Shown piece after piece: positions 34,039 through 46,925 of a stretch of 64,000 bases of DNA (positions are counted from its first letter, which is position 1; the number at the start of each line of letters is the position of its first letter). Under the pieces are notes generated by a model. The model saw nothing but the letters and a program-made list of their open reading frames with translations. It did not search any database and was not told the DNA's origin. A program made the translations under genes and the position numbers. This DNA is from Lathyrus oleraceus (Eukaryota > Streptophyta > Magnoliopsida > Fabales > Fabaceae). The stretch spans positions 250,473,575 through 250,537,574 of the forward strand of contig NC_066579.1 in the NCBI RefSeq assembly GCF_024323335.1, in the 5' to 3' direction.

Positions 34039-35335
34039 CTACAACGAAACCTTTGCCCCAGTCGCCAGGTTAGAACATATTTGCTTACTTGTTTCATTTG
34101 CTATAAATCACTCAATCAAACTATATCAAATGGATGTCAAGAGTGCATTTCTTAATGGTTATATATCAAAAGAAGTGTATGTCAATCAACCTCCAAGTCT
34201 TGAAAACTCCAGTTGTCCAGAACATGTTTTTAAACTTAAGAAATCATTATACGGTTTAAAACAAGCTCCTAGAGCTTGGTATGAAAGACTAAGCAATTTT
34301 CTTCTAGAACATGACTTTATTAGACGAAAAGTTAACTCTACACTCTTCTGTAAAAACATTAGTAATGACCTCATGATATGCCAGATATATGTTGATGACA
34401 TTATTTTTGGTTCAACTAATCCTTATGTATGTCAAGAATTCTCTGAGCTAATGTAGGCAGAATTTGAAATTAGCTTAATACAAGAACTAAAGTTCTTTCT
34501 AGGAATTCAAATCAATCAAGCTTCAGAAGATACCAACGTTCATCAAAGTAAATACATAAAAGACATTCTGAAGAAATTCGAAATGGAGGAATGCAAACCT
34601 GCTAAGACACTTATGCATCCAACTTGCATTCTGGAAAAAGGAGAAGTTAGCCAGAAGGTTTGTCAGAAGCTCTATCGTGGTATGATAGGCTCTCTTCTCT
34701 ATTTGATTGCTACACATCCTGATATTCTGTTTAGTGTATGTCTCTGTGCCAGAATCCAATCAGATCCTAGAGAATCTCATTTAACAACTGTTAAAAGAAT
34801 ACTCAGGTATCTGAAACGAACCCCTAACATGGACCTGATGTATGAGAAAACATCAGAGTATAGACTTTCTGGTTACTGTGATGCAGATTACGCAAGGGAC
34901 AGAATGGAACGTAAAAGTACATCTGGGAACTGTCAGTTCTTGGGAAAGAATCTGATATCCTGGGCCAGCAAAAGGCAATCAACCATAGCTCTGTCCACTG
35001 CAGAAGCAGAATATATTTCAGCATCACTATGTACTACTCAGATGCTCTGGATGAAGAATCAACTAGAAGATCTTCAGATCTTTGAGAGTAACATTCCTAT
35101 CTTTTATGGCAATACTTCCGCCATCTGTTTAAGTAAGAATCCTAGTTTGCATTCCAGAGCTAAGCACATAGAAATAAAACATCATTTCATTAGAGACTAT
35201 GTTCAGAAAGGGGTAATAACATTAAAATTTATTCATACAGACCATCAATGGGCTGATATTTTTACCAAACCCCTGGCTGAAGATAGATTCTCTTTTATCT
35301 TAAAAAATATAAATATTCAAAATTGTTCAGAATGA
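34016..35335 (+). pseudogene. RT C-terminal half and RNase H, unit 2
   Basis: No RT N-terminus is present. YVDDIIFGS is intact, TAG at 34454-34456 follows as in every unit, and RNase H spans 34583-35335 with LKRTPN. Confidence 0.9.
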
Positions 35336-36333
35336 AATGTGCCTCTAAAATAGCAAAATAAGACTCTGAAGTAAACACCTGGTTTCTGTATCTGACTCTG
35401 ATGCTACTACTAGTTAGAAGCCATCTGAGTTAGAAATCTCCAGGATCCAACCCTTTGGTATTCCTAAAGGTCAGATAAAGTAACACGTGGTACATCTTGC
35501 GTCTGACTTTGGAACTTCTAGACAGTTGTCTAGCAGTAATCAAGAAATAGACTCTTGATATCTCCTCGAGCAGTATGCTGATTTGGGGATTAGACTTTCA
35601 TCATGGGATGTAATTATTCTTCTCTAAAACGTGCTTACTTTGTTAACGTGCTGCATTCAATTTCCTATCTGTTAAACTCAACTTTCTACTGCCATTTTGC
35701 ATGCACCCTAAATGTGTATATATTCATTTCACAAACTACACTTGCAGACTTTCACAATCATGACCTCACAAAACCCTCTCTCTCAGTTCTTCACCTCCTT
35801 CAAAGGATTTCTGCAGTCTTCATCAAGTTCTTCAAACATTCATCATCATCCTCAATTGCTCTTCATGGATTCTCAGCAACAATCAGTTTACAACTTCTCC
35901 CAACAGATGAACTCAACAGAGCAAGCACCTAGTTCTAGCCAAAAAACCACTGCAACCACCGGCGTCATCTCAACTCCAATCTACAGGGAACCCCACATTC
36001 TTGATCGTGAGCCCCACATTCATCTAGAAACTCCATTTGATAAGCTTGAAGTTCTTTGTGAAACCTTGGTTGATTTCGAAAACATAAAGCGCAATGGCGT
36101 CGACCTCATTGAAGAACTGAAAAAGCAAGGGTGGGAAAATTACTTTCAACGCCTCTACGGCCCTGTGTACATGAATCTGGTGAAGGAGTTCTGGCGTTTC
36201 ACAGACTCAGATGATCACTACATTGTCTCCTACATTCTGGGAGTCAAGATAGTCATCACTGAGAAATCAATTGCCTCTCTTATGAACATGGAGAAGACAG
36301 GAGGAAGACGCATCTATAACATAAACCCTAGGG
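34016..36333 (+). repeat. Array unit 2
   Basis: Markers: ISKEV, PPSLEN, KVNST, LIATH, LKRTPN, AAACGTGC in the spacer, CAGATG in env. It matches unit 4 at all these markers. Confidence 0.95.
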
Positions 36334-36356
36334 TACAGTCAACAAGAAGGCATTGA
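35760..36356 (+). pseudogene. Truncated env-like ORF, unit 2
   Basis: Same length and junction end as the unit 1 copy; FSQQMNST here, FSQHMNST there, and GGRRIYN near the end. Confidence 0.85.
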
Positions 36357-37653
36357 CTACAACGAAACCTTTGCCCCAGTCGCCAGGTTAGAACATATTT
36401 GCTTACTTGTTTCATTTGCTATAAATCACTCAATCAAACTATATCAAATGGATGTCAAGAGTGCATTTCTTAATGGTTATATATCAAAAGAAGTGTATGT
36501 CAATCAACCTCCAAGTCTTGAAAACTCCAGTTGTCCAGAACATGTTTTTAAACTTAAGAAATCATTATACGGTTTAAAACAAGCTCCTAGAGCTTGGTAT
36601 GAAAGACTAAGCAATTTTCTTCTAGAACATGACTTTATTAGACGAAAAGTTAACTCTACACTCTTCTGTAAAAACATTAGTAATGACCTCATGATATGCC
36701 AGATATATGTTGATGACATTATTTTTGGTTCAACTAATCCTTATGTATGTCAAGAATTCTCTGAGCTAATGTAGGCAGAATTTGAAATTAGCTTAATACA
36801 AGAACTAAAGTTCTTTCTAGGAATTCAAATCAATCAAGCTTCAGAAGATACCAACGTTCATCAAAGTAAATACATAAAAGACATTCTGAAGAAATTCGAA
36901 ATGGAGGAATGCAAACCTGCTAAGACACTTATGCATCCAACTTGCATTCTGGAAAAAGGAGAAGTTAGCCAGAAGGTTTGTCAGAAGCTCTATCGTGGTA
37001 TGATAGGCTCTCTTCTCTATTTGATTGCTACACATCCTGATATTTTGTTTAGTGTATGTCTCTGTGCCAGAATCCAATCAGATCCTAGAGAATCTCATTT
37101 AACAACTGTTAAAAGAATACTCAGGTATCTGAAAGGAACCCCTAACATGGACCTGATGTATGAGAAAACATCAGAGTATAGACTTTCTGGTTACTGTGAT
37201 GCAGATTACGCAAGGGACAGAATGGAACGTAAAAGTACATCTGGGAACTGTCAGTTCTTGGGAAAGAATCTGATATCCTGGGCCAGCAAAAGGCAATCAA
37301 CCATAGCTCTGTCCACTGCAGAAGCAGAATATATTTCAGCATCACTATGTACTACTCAGATGCTCTGGATGAAGAATCAACTAGAAGATCTTCAGATCTT
37401 TGAGAGTAACATTCCTATCTTTTATGGCAATACTTCCGCCATCTGTTTAAGTAAGAATCCTAGTTTGCATTCCAGAGCTAAGCACATAGAAATAAAACAT
37501 CATTTCATTAGAGACTATGTTCAGAAAGGGGTAATAACATTAAAATTTATTCATACAGACCATCAATGGGCTGATATTTTTACCAAACCCCTGGCTGAAG
37601 ATAGATTCTCTTTTATCTTGAAAAATATAAATATTCAAAATTGTTCAGAATGA
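36334..37653 (+). pseudogene. RT C-terminal half and RNase H, unit 3
   Basis: RT stop at 36772-36774; RNase H 36901-37653 with LKGTPN as in unit 1. Confidence 0.9.
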
Positions 37654-38651
37654 AATGTGCCTCTAAAATAGCAAAATAAGATTCTGAAGTAAACACCTGG
37701 TTTCTGTATCTGACTCTGATGCTACTACCAGTTAGAAGCCATCTGAGTTAGAAATCTCCAGGATCCAACCCTTTGGTATTCCTAAAGGTCAGATAAAGTA
37801 ACACGTGGTACATCTTGCGTCTGACTTTGGAACTTCTAGACAGTTGTCTAGCAGTAATCAAGAAACAGACTCTTGATATCTCCTCGAGCAGTATGCTGAT
37901 TTGGGGATAAGACTTTCATCATGGGATGTAATTATTCTTCTCTAAAAAGTGCTTACTTTGTTAACGTGCTGCATTCAATTTCCTATCTGTTAAACTCAAC
38001 TTTCTACTGTCATTTTGCATGCACCCTAAATGTGTATATATTCATTTCACAAACTACACTTGCAGACTTTCACAATCATGACCTCACAAAACCCTCTCTC
38101 TCAGTTCTTCACCTCCTTCAAAGGATTTCTGCAGTCTTCATCAAGTTCTTCAAACATTCATCATCATCCTCAATTGCTCTTCATGGATTCTCAGCAACAA
38201 TCAGTTTACAACTTCTCCCAACATATGAACTCAACAGAGCAAGCACCCAGTTCTAGCCAAAAAACCACTGCAACCACCGGCGTCATCTCAACTCCAATCT
38301 ACAGGGAACCCCACATTCTTGATCGTGAGCCCCACATTCATCTAGAAACTCCATTTGATAAGCTTGAAGTTCTTTGTGAAACCTTGGTTGATTTCGAAAA
38401 CATAAAGCGCAATGGCGTCGACCTCATTGAAGAACTGAAAAAGCAAGGGTGGGAAAATTACTTTCAACGCCTCTACGGCCCTGTGTACATGAATCTGGTG
38501 AAGGAGTTCTGGCGTTTCACAGACTCAGATGATCACTACATTGTCTCCTACATTCTGGGAGTCAAGATAGTCATCACTGAGAAATCAATTGCCTCTCTTA
38601 TGAACATGGAGAAGACAGGAGGAAGACACATCTACAACATAAACCCTAGGG
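36334..38651 (+). repeat. Array unit 3
   Basis: Markers: RT half like unit 2 (ISKEV, PPSLEN), second half like unit 1 (LKGTPN, AAAAGTGC, CATATG, GGRHIYN). Confidence 0.95.
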
Positions 38652-38674
38652 TACAGTCAACAAGAAGGCATTGA
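38078..38674 (+). pseudogene. Truncated env-like ORF, unit 3
   Basis: FSQHMNST and GGRHIYN, agreeing with unit 1 rather than with its neighbours. Confidence 0.85.
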
Positions 38675-39971
38675 CTACAACGAAACCTTTGCCCCAGTCG
38701 CCAGGTTAGAACATATTTGCTTACTTGTTTCATTTGCTATAAATCACTCAATCAAACTATATCAAATGGATGTCAAGAGTGCATTTCTTAATGGTTATAT
38801 ATCAAAAGAAGTGTATGTCAATCAACCTCCAAGTCTTGAAAACTCCAGTTGTCCAGAACATGTTTTTAAACTTAAGAAATCATTATACGGTTTAAAACAA
38901 GCTCCTAGAGCTTGGTATGAAAGACTAAGCAATTTTCTTCTAGAACATGACTTTATTAGACGAAAAGTTAACTCTACACTCTTCTGTAAAAACATTAGTA
39001 ATGACCTCATGATATGCCAGATATATGTTGATGACATTATTTTTGGTTCAACTAATCCTTATGTATGTCAAGAATTCTCTGAGCTAATGTAGGCAGAATT
39101 TGAAATTAGCTTAATACAAGAACTAAAGTTCTTTCTAGGAATTCAAATCAATCAAGCTTCAGAAGATACCAACGTTCATCAAAGTAAATACATAAAAGAC
39201 ATTCTGAAGAAATTCGAAATGGAGGAATGCAAACCTGCTAAGACACTTATGCATCCAACTTGCATTCTGGAAAAAGGAGAAGTTAGCCAGAAGGTTTGTC
39301 AGAAGCTCTATCGTGGTATGATAGGCTCTCTTCTCTATTTGATTGCTACACATCCTGATATTCTGTTTAGTGTATGTCTCTGTGCCAGAATCCAATCAGA
39401 TCCTAGAGAATCTCATTTAACAACTGTTAAAAGAATACTCAGGTATCTGAAACGAACCCCTAACATGGACCTGATGTATGAGAAAACATCAGAGTATAGA
39501 CTTTCTGGTTACTGTGATGCAGATTACGCAAGGGACAGAATGGAACGTAAAAGTACATCTGGGAACTGTCAGTTCTTGGGAAAGAATCTGATATCCTGGG
39601 CCAGCAAAAGGCAATCAACCATAGCTCTGTCCACTGCAGAAGCAGAATATATTTCAGCATCACTATGTACTACTCAGATGCTCTGGATGAAGAATCAACT
39701 AGAAGATCTTCAGATCTTTGAGAGTAACATTCCTATCTTTTATGGCAATACTTCCGCCATCTGTTTAAGTAAGAATCCTAGTTTGCATTCCAGAGCTAAG
39801 CACATAGAAATAAAACATCATTTCATTAGAGACTATGTTCAGAAAGGGGTAATAACATTAAAATTTATTCATACAGACCATCAATGGGCTGATATTTTTA
39901 CCAAACCCCTGGCTGAAGATAGATTCTCTTTTATCTTAAAAAATATAAATATTCAAAATTGTTCAGAATGA
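38652..39971 (+). pseudogene. RT C-terminal half and RNase H, unit 4
   Basis: RT stop at 39090-39092; RNase H 39219-39971 with LKRTPN as in unit 2. Confidence 0.9.
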
Positions 39972-40969
39972 AATGTGCCTCTAAAATAGCAAAATAAGAC
40001 TCTGAAGTAAACACCTGGTTTCTGTATCTGACTCTGATGCTACTACTAGTTAGAAGCCATCTGAGTTAGAAATCTCCAGGATCCAACCCTTTGGTATTCC
40101 TAAAGGTCAGATAAAGTAACACGTGGTACATCTTGCGTCTGACTTTGGAACTTCTAGACAGTTGTCTAGCAGTAATCAAGAAATAGACTCTTGATATCTC
40201 CTCGAGCAGTATGCTGATTTGGGGATTAGACTTTCATCATGGGATGTAATTATTCTTCTCTAAAACGTGCTTACTTTGTTAACGTGCTGCATTCAATTTC
40301 CTATCTGTTAAACTCAACTTTCTACTGCCATTTTGCATGCACCCTAAATGTGTATATATTCATTTCACAAACTACACTTGCAGACTTTCACAATCATGAC
40401 CTCACAAAACCCTCTCTCTCAGTTCTTCACCTCCTTCAAAGGATTTCTGCAGTCTTCATCAAGTTCTTCAAACATTCATCATCATCCTCAATTGCTCTTC
40501 ATGGATTCTCAGCAACAATCAGTTTACAACTTCTCCCAACAGATGAACTCAACAGAGCAAGCACCTAGTTCTAGCCAAAAAACCACTGCAACCACCGGCG
40601 TCATCTCAACTCCAATCTACAGGGAACCCCACATTCTTGATCGTGAGCCCCACATTCATCTAGAAACTCCATTTGATAAGCTTGAAGTTCTTTGTGAAAC
40701 CTTGGTTGATTTCGAAAACATAAAGCGCAATGGCGTCGACCTCATTGAAGAACTGAAAAAGCAAGGGTGGGAAAATTACTTTCAACGCCTCTACGGCCCT
40801 GTGTACATGAATCTGGTGAAGGAGTTCTGGCGTTTCACAGACTCAGATGATCACTACATTGTCTCCTACATTCTGGGAGTCAAGATAGTCATCACTGAGA
40901 AATCAATTGCCTCTCTTATGAACATGGAGAAGACAGGAGGAAGACGCATCTATAACATAAACCCTAGGG
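38652..40969 (+). repeat. Array unit 4
   Basis: Same marker set as unit 2 (ISKEV, PPSLEN, KVNST, LKRTPN, AAACGTGC, CAGATG), including the LKRTPN change seen only in units 2 and 4. Confidence 0.95.
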
Positions 40970-40992
40970 TACAGTCAACAAGAAGGCATTGA
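40396..40992 (+). pseudogene. Truncated env-like ORF, unit 4
   Basis: FSQQMNST and GGRRIYN, as in unit 2. Confidence 0.85.
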
Positions 40993-42289
40993 CTACAACG
41001 AAACCTTTGCCCCAGTCGCCAGGTTAGAACATATTTGCTTACTTGTTTCATTTGCTATAAATCACTCAATCAAACTATATCAAATGGATGTCAAGAGTGC
41101 ATTTCTTAATGGTTATATATCAGAAGAAGTGTATGTCAATCAACCTCCAAGTTTTGAAAACTCCAGTTGTCCAGAACATGTTTTTAAACTTAAGAAATCA
41201 TTATACGGTTTAAAACAAGCTCCTAGAGCTTGGTATGAAAGACTAAGCAATTTTCTTCTAGAACATGACTTTATTAGACGAAAAGTTGACTCTACACTCT
41301 TCTGTAAAAACATTAGTAATGACCTCATGATATGCCAGATATATGTTGATGACATTATTTTTGGTTCAACTAATCCTTATGTATGTCAAGAATTCTCTGA
41401 GCTAATGTAGGCAGAATTTGAAGTTAGCTTAATACAAGATCTAAAGTTCTTTCTAGGAATTCAAATCAATCAAGCTTCAGAAGATACCAACGTTCATCAA
41501 AGTAAATACATAAAAGACATTCTGAAGAAATTCGAAATGGAGGAATGCAAACCTGCTAAGACACTTATGCATCCAACTTGCATTCTGGAAAAAGGAGAAG
41601 TTAGCCAGAAGGTTTGTCAGAAGCTCTATCGTGGTATGATAGGCTCTCTTCTCTATTTGACTGCTACACATCCTGATATTCTGTTTAGTGTATGTCTCTG
41701 TGCCAGAATCCAATCAGATCCTAGAGAATCTCATTTAACAACTGTTAAAAGAATACTCAGGTATCTGAAAGGAACCCCTAACATGGACCTGATGTATGAG
41801 AAAACATCAGAGTATAGACTTTCTGGTTACTGTGATGCAGATTACGCAAGGGACAGAATGGAACGTAAAAGTACATCTGGGAACTGTCAGTTCTTGGGAA
41901 AGAATCTGATATCCTGGGCCAGCAAAAGGCAATCAACCATAGCTCTGTCCACTGCAGAAGCAGAATATATTTCAGCATCACTATGTACTACTCAGATGCT
42001 CTGGATGAAGAATCAACTAGAAGATCTTCAGATCTTTGAGAGTAACATTCCTATCTTTTATGGCAATACTTCCGCCATCTGTTTAAGTAAGAATCCTAGT
42101 TTGCATTCCAGAGCTAAGCACATAGAAATAAAACATCATTTCATTAGAGACTATGTTCAGAAAGGGGTAATAACATTAAAATTTATTCATACAGACCATC
42201 AATGGGCTGATATTTTTACCAAACCCCTGGCTGAAGATAGATTCTCTTTTATCTTAAAAAATATAAATATTCAAAATTGTTCAGAATGA
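40970..42289 (+). pseudogene. RT C-terminal half and RNase H, unit 5
   Basis: RT stop at 41408-41410, then FEVSLIQDLKFF; RNase H 41537-42289 with LTATH. Confidence 0.9.
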
Positions 42290-43287
42290 AATGTGCCTCT
42301 AAAATAGCAAAATAAGACTCTGAAGTAAACACCTGGTTTCTGTATCTGACTCTGATGCTACTACTAGTTAGAAGCCATCTGAGTTAGAAATCTCCAGGAT
42401 CCAACCCTTTGGTATTCCTAAAGGTCAGATAAAGTAACACGTGGTACATCTTGCGTCTGACTTTGGAACTTCTAGACAGTTGTCTAGCAGTAATCAAGAA
42501 ATAGACTCTTGATATCTCCTCGAGCAGTATGCTGATTTGGGGATTAGACTTTCATCATGGGATGTAATTATTCTTCTCTAAAACGTGCTTACTTTGTTAA
42601 CGTGCTGCATTCAATTTCCTATCTGTTAAACTCAACTTTCTACTGCCATTTTGCATGCACCCTAAATGTGTATATATTCATTTCACAAACTACACTTGCA
42701 GACTTTCACAATCATGACCTCACAAAACCCTCTCTCTCAGTTCTTCACCTCCTTCAAAGGATTTCTGCAGTCTTCATCAAGTTCTTCAAACATTCATCAT
42801 CATCCTCAATTGCTCTTCATGGATTCTCAGCAACAATCAGTTTACAACTTCTCCCAACAGATGAACTCAACAGAGCAAGCACCTAGTTCTAGCCAAAAAA
42901 CCACTGCAACCACCGGCGTCATCTCAACTCCAATCTACAGGGAACCCCACATTCTTGATCGTGAGCCCCACATTCATCTAGAAACTCCATTTGATAAGCT
43001 TGAAGTTCTTTGTGAAACATTGGTTGATTTCGAAAACATAAAGCGCAATGGCGTCGACCTCATTGAAGAACTGAAAAAGCAAGGGTGGGAAAATTACTTT
43101 CAACGCCTCTACGGCCCTGTGTACATGAATCTGGTGAAGGAGTTCTGGCGTTTCACAGACTCAGATGATCACTACATTGTCTCCTACATTCTGGGAGTCA
43201 AGATAGTCATCACTGAGAAATCAATTGCCTCTCTTATGAACATGGAGAAGACAGGAGGAAGACGCATCTATAACATAAACCCTAGGG
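40970..43287 (+). repeat. Array unit 5
   Basis: First unit of a second type: ISEEV, PPSFEN, KVDST, FEVSLIQDLKFF, LTATH, LKGTPN. Its spacer and env are like units 2 and 4 (AAACGTGC, CAGATG). Confidence 0.95.
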
Positions 43288-43310
43288 TACAGTCAACAAG
43301 AAGGCATTGA
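42714..43310 (+). pseudogene. Truncated env-like ORF, unit 5
   Basis: Differs from unit 4 by GAAACATTG for GAAACCTTG (silent), a change shared with unit 6. Confidence 0.85.
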
Positions 43311-44607
43311 CTACAACGAAACCTTTGCCCCAGTCGCCAGGTTAGAACATATTTGCTTACTTGTTTCATTTGCTATAAATCACTCAATCAAACTATATCA
43401 AATGGATGTCAAGAGTGCATTTCTTAATGGTTATATATCAGAAGAAGTGTATGTCAATCAACCTCCAAGTTTTGAAAACTCCAGTTGTCCAGAACATGTT
43501 TTTAAACTTAAGAAATCATTATACGGTTTAAAACAAGCTCCTAGAGCTTGGTATGAAAGACTAAGCAATTTTCTTCTAGAACATGACTTTATTAGACGAA
43601 AAGTTGACTCTACACTCTTCTGTAAAAACATTAGTAATGACCTCATGATATGCCAGATATATGTTGATGACATTATTTTTGGTTCAACTAATCCTTATGT
43701 ATGTCAAGAATTCTCTGAGCTAATGTAGGCAGAATTTGAAGTTAGCTTAATACAAGATCTAAAGTTCTTTCTAGGAATTCAAATCAATCAAGCTTCAGAA
43801 GATACCAACGTTCATCAAAGTAAATACATAAAAGACATTCTGAAGAAATTCGAAATGGAGGAATGCAAACCTGCTAAGACACTTATGCATCCAACTTGCA
43901 TTCTGGAAAAAGGAGAAGTTAGCCAGAAGGTTTGTCAGAAGCTCTATCGTGGTATGATAGGCTCTCTTCTCTATTTGACTGCTACACATCCTGATATTCT
44001 GTTTAGTGTATGTCTCTGTGCCAGAATCCAATCAGATCCTAGAGAATCTCATTTAACAACTGTTAAAAGAATACTCAGGTATCTGAAAGGAACCCCTAAC
44101 ATGGACCTGATGTATGAGAAAACATCAGAGTATAGACTTTCTGGTTACTGTGATGCAGATTACGCAAGGGACAGAATGGAACGTAAAAGTACATCTGGGA
44201 ACTGTCAGTTCTTGGGAAAGAATCTGATATCCTGGGCCAGCAAAAGGCAATCAACCATAGCTCTGTCCACTGCAGAAGCAGAATATATTTCAGCATCACT
44301 ATGTACTACTCAGATGCTCTGGATGAAGAATCAACTAGAAGATCTTCAGATCTTTGAGAGTAACATTCCTATCTTTTATGGCAATACTTCCGCCATCTGT
44401 TTAAGTAAGAATCCTAGTTTGCATTCCAGAGCTAAGCACATAGAAATAAAACATCATTTCATTAGAGACTATGTTCAGAAAGGGGTAATAACATTAAAAT
44501 TTATTCATACAGACCATCAATGGGCTGATATTTTTACCAAACCCCTGGCTGAAGATAGATTCTCTTTTATCTTGAAAAATATAAATATTCAAAATTGTTC
44601 AGAATGA
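43288..44607 (+). pseudogene. RT C-terminal half and RNase H, unit 6
   Basis: RT stop at 43726-43728; RNase H 43855-44607, same protein markers as unit 5. Confidence 0.9.
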
Positions 44608-45605
44608 AATGTGCCTCTAAAATAGCAAAATAAGATTCTGAAGTAAACACCTGGTTTCTGTATCTGACTCTGATGCTACTACCAGTTAGAAGCCATCTGA
44701 GTTAGAAATCTCCAGGATCCAACCCTTTGGTATTCCTAAAGGTCAGATAAAGTAACACGTGGTACATCTTGTGTCTGACTTTGGAACTTCTAGACAGTTG
44801 TCTAGCAGTAATCAAGAAACAGACTCTTGATATCTCCTCGAGCAGTATGCTGATTTGGGGATTAGACTTTCATCATGGGATGTAATTATTCTTCTCTAAA
44901 AAGTGCTTACTTTGTTAACGTGCTGCATTCAATTTCCTATCTGTTAAACTCAACTTTCTACTGTCATTTTGCATGCACCCTAAATGTGTATATATTCATT
45001 TCACAAACTACACTTGCAGACTTTCACAATCATGACCTCACAAAACCCTCTCTCTCAGTTCTTCACCTCCTTCAAAGGATTTCTGCAGTCTTCATCAAGT
45101 TCTTCAAACATTCATCATCATCCTCAATTGCTCTTCATGGATTCTCAGCAACAATCAGTTTACAACTTCTCCCAACAGATGAACTCAACAGAGCAAGCAC
45201 CCAGTTCTAGCCAAAAAACCACTGCAACCACCGGCGTCATCTCAACTCCAATCTACAGGGAACCCCACATTCTTGATCGTGAGCCCCACATTCATCTAGA
45301 AACTCCATTTGATAAGCTTGAAGTTCTTTGTGAAACATTGGTTGATTTCGAAAACATAAAGCGCAATGGCGTCGACCTCATTGAAGAACTGAAAAAGCAA
45401 GGGTGGGAAAATTACTTTCAACGCCTCTACGGCCCTGTGTACATGAATCTGGTGAAGGAGTTCTGGCGTTTCACAGACTCAGATGATCACTACATTGTCT
45501 CCTACATTCTGGGAGTCAAGATAGTCATCACTGAGAAATCAATTGCCTCTCTTATGAACATGGAGAAGACAGGAGGAAGACGCATCTACAACATAAACCC
45601 TAGGG
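43288..45605 (+). repeat. Array unit 6
   Basis: RT and RNase H like unit 5 (KVDST, LTATH). The spacer is S-type (AAAAGTGC) with one private base (CTTGTGTCTG), env CAGATG with CACCCAG. Confidence 0.95.
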
Positions 45606-45628
45606 TACAGTCAACAAGAAGGCATTGA
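45032..45628 (+). pseudogene. Truncated env-like ORF, unit 6
   Basis: Shares GAAACATTG with unit 5 and CACCCAG with units 1, 3 and 7; the last truncated copy in the array. Confidence 0.85.
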
Positions 45629-46925
45629 CTACAACGAAACCTTTGCCCCAGTCGCCAGGTTAGAACATATTTGCTTACTTGTTTCATTTGCTATAAATCA
45701 CTCAATCAAACTATATCAAATGGATGTCAAGAGTGCATTTCTTAATGGTTATATATCAGAAGAAGTGTATGTCAATCAACCTCCAAGTTTTGAAAACTCC
45801 AGTTGTCCAGAACATGTTTTTAAACTTAAGAAATCATTATACGGTTTAAAACAAGCTCCTAGAGCTTGGTATGAAAGACTAAGCAATTTTCTTCTAGAAC
45901 ATGACTTTATTAGACGAAAAGTTGACTCTACACTCTTCTGTAAAAACATTAGTAATGACCTCATGATATGCCAGATATATGTTGATGACATTATTTTTGG
46001 TTCAACTAATCCTTATGTATGTCAAGAATTCTCTGAGCTAATGTAGGCAGAATTTGAAGTTAGCTTAATACAAGATCTAAAGTTCTTTCTAGGAATTCAA
46101 ATCAATCAAGCTTCAGAAGATACCAACGTTCATCAAAGTAAATACATAAAAGACATTCTGAAGAAATTCGAAATGGAGGAATGCAAACCTGCTAAGACAC
46201 TTATGCATCCAACTTGCATTCTGGAAAAAGGAGAAGTTAGCCAGAAGGTTTGTCAGAAGCTCTATCGTGGTATGATAGGCTCTCTTCTCTATTTGACTGC
46301 TACACATCCTGATATTCTGTTTAGTGTATGTCTCTGTGCCAGAATCCAATCAGATCCTAGAGAATCTCATTTAACAACTGTTAAAAGAATACTCAGGTAT
46401 CTGAAAGGAACCCCTAACATGGACCTGATGTATGAGAAAACATCAGAGTATAGACTTTCTGGTTACTGTGATGCAGATTACGCAAGGGACAGAATGGAAC
46501 GTAAAAGTACATCTGGGAACTCTCAGTTCTTGGGAAAGAATCTGATATCCTGGGCCAGCAAAAGGTAATCAACCATAGCTCTGTCCACTGCAGAAGCAGA
46601 ATATATTTCAGCATCACTATGTACTACTCAGATGCTCTGGATGAAGAATCAACTAGAAGATCTTCAGATCTTTGAGAGTAACATTCCTATCTTTTATGGC
46701 AATACTTCCGCCATCTGTTTAAGTAAGAATCCTAGTTTGCATTCCAGAGCTAAGCACATAGAAATAAAACATCATTTCATTAGAGACTATGTTCAGAAAG
46801 GGGTAATAACATTAAAATTTATTCATACAGACCATCAATGGGCTGATATTTTTACCAAACCCCTGGCTGAAGATAGATTCTCTTTTATCTTGAAAAATAT
46901 AAATATTCAAAATTGTTCAGAATGA
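45606..46925 (+). pseudogene. RT C-terminal half and RNase H, unit 7
   Basis: RT stop at 46044-46046. RNase H 46173-46925 is split by a private TAA at 46566-46568 (AGG TAA TCA where other units have AGG CAA TCA). Confidence 0.9.
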
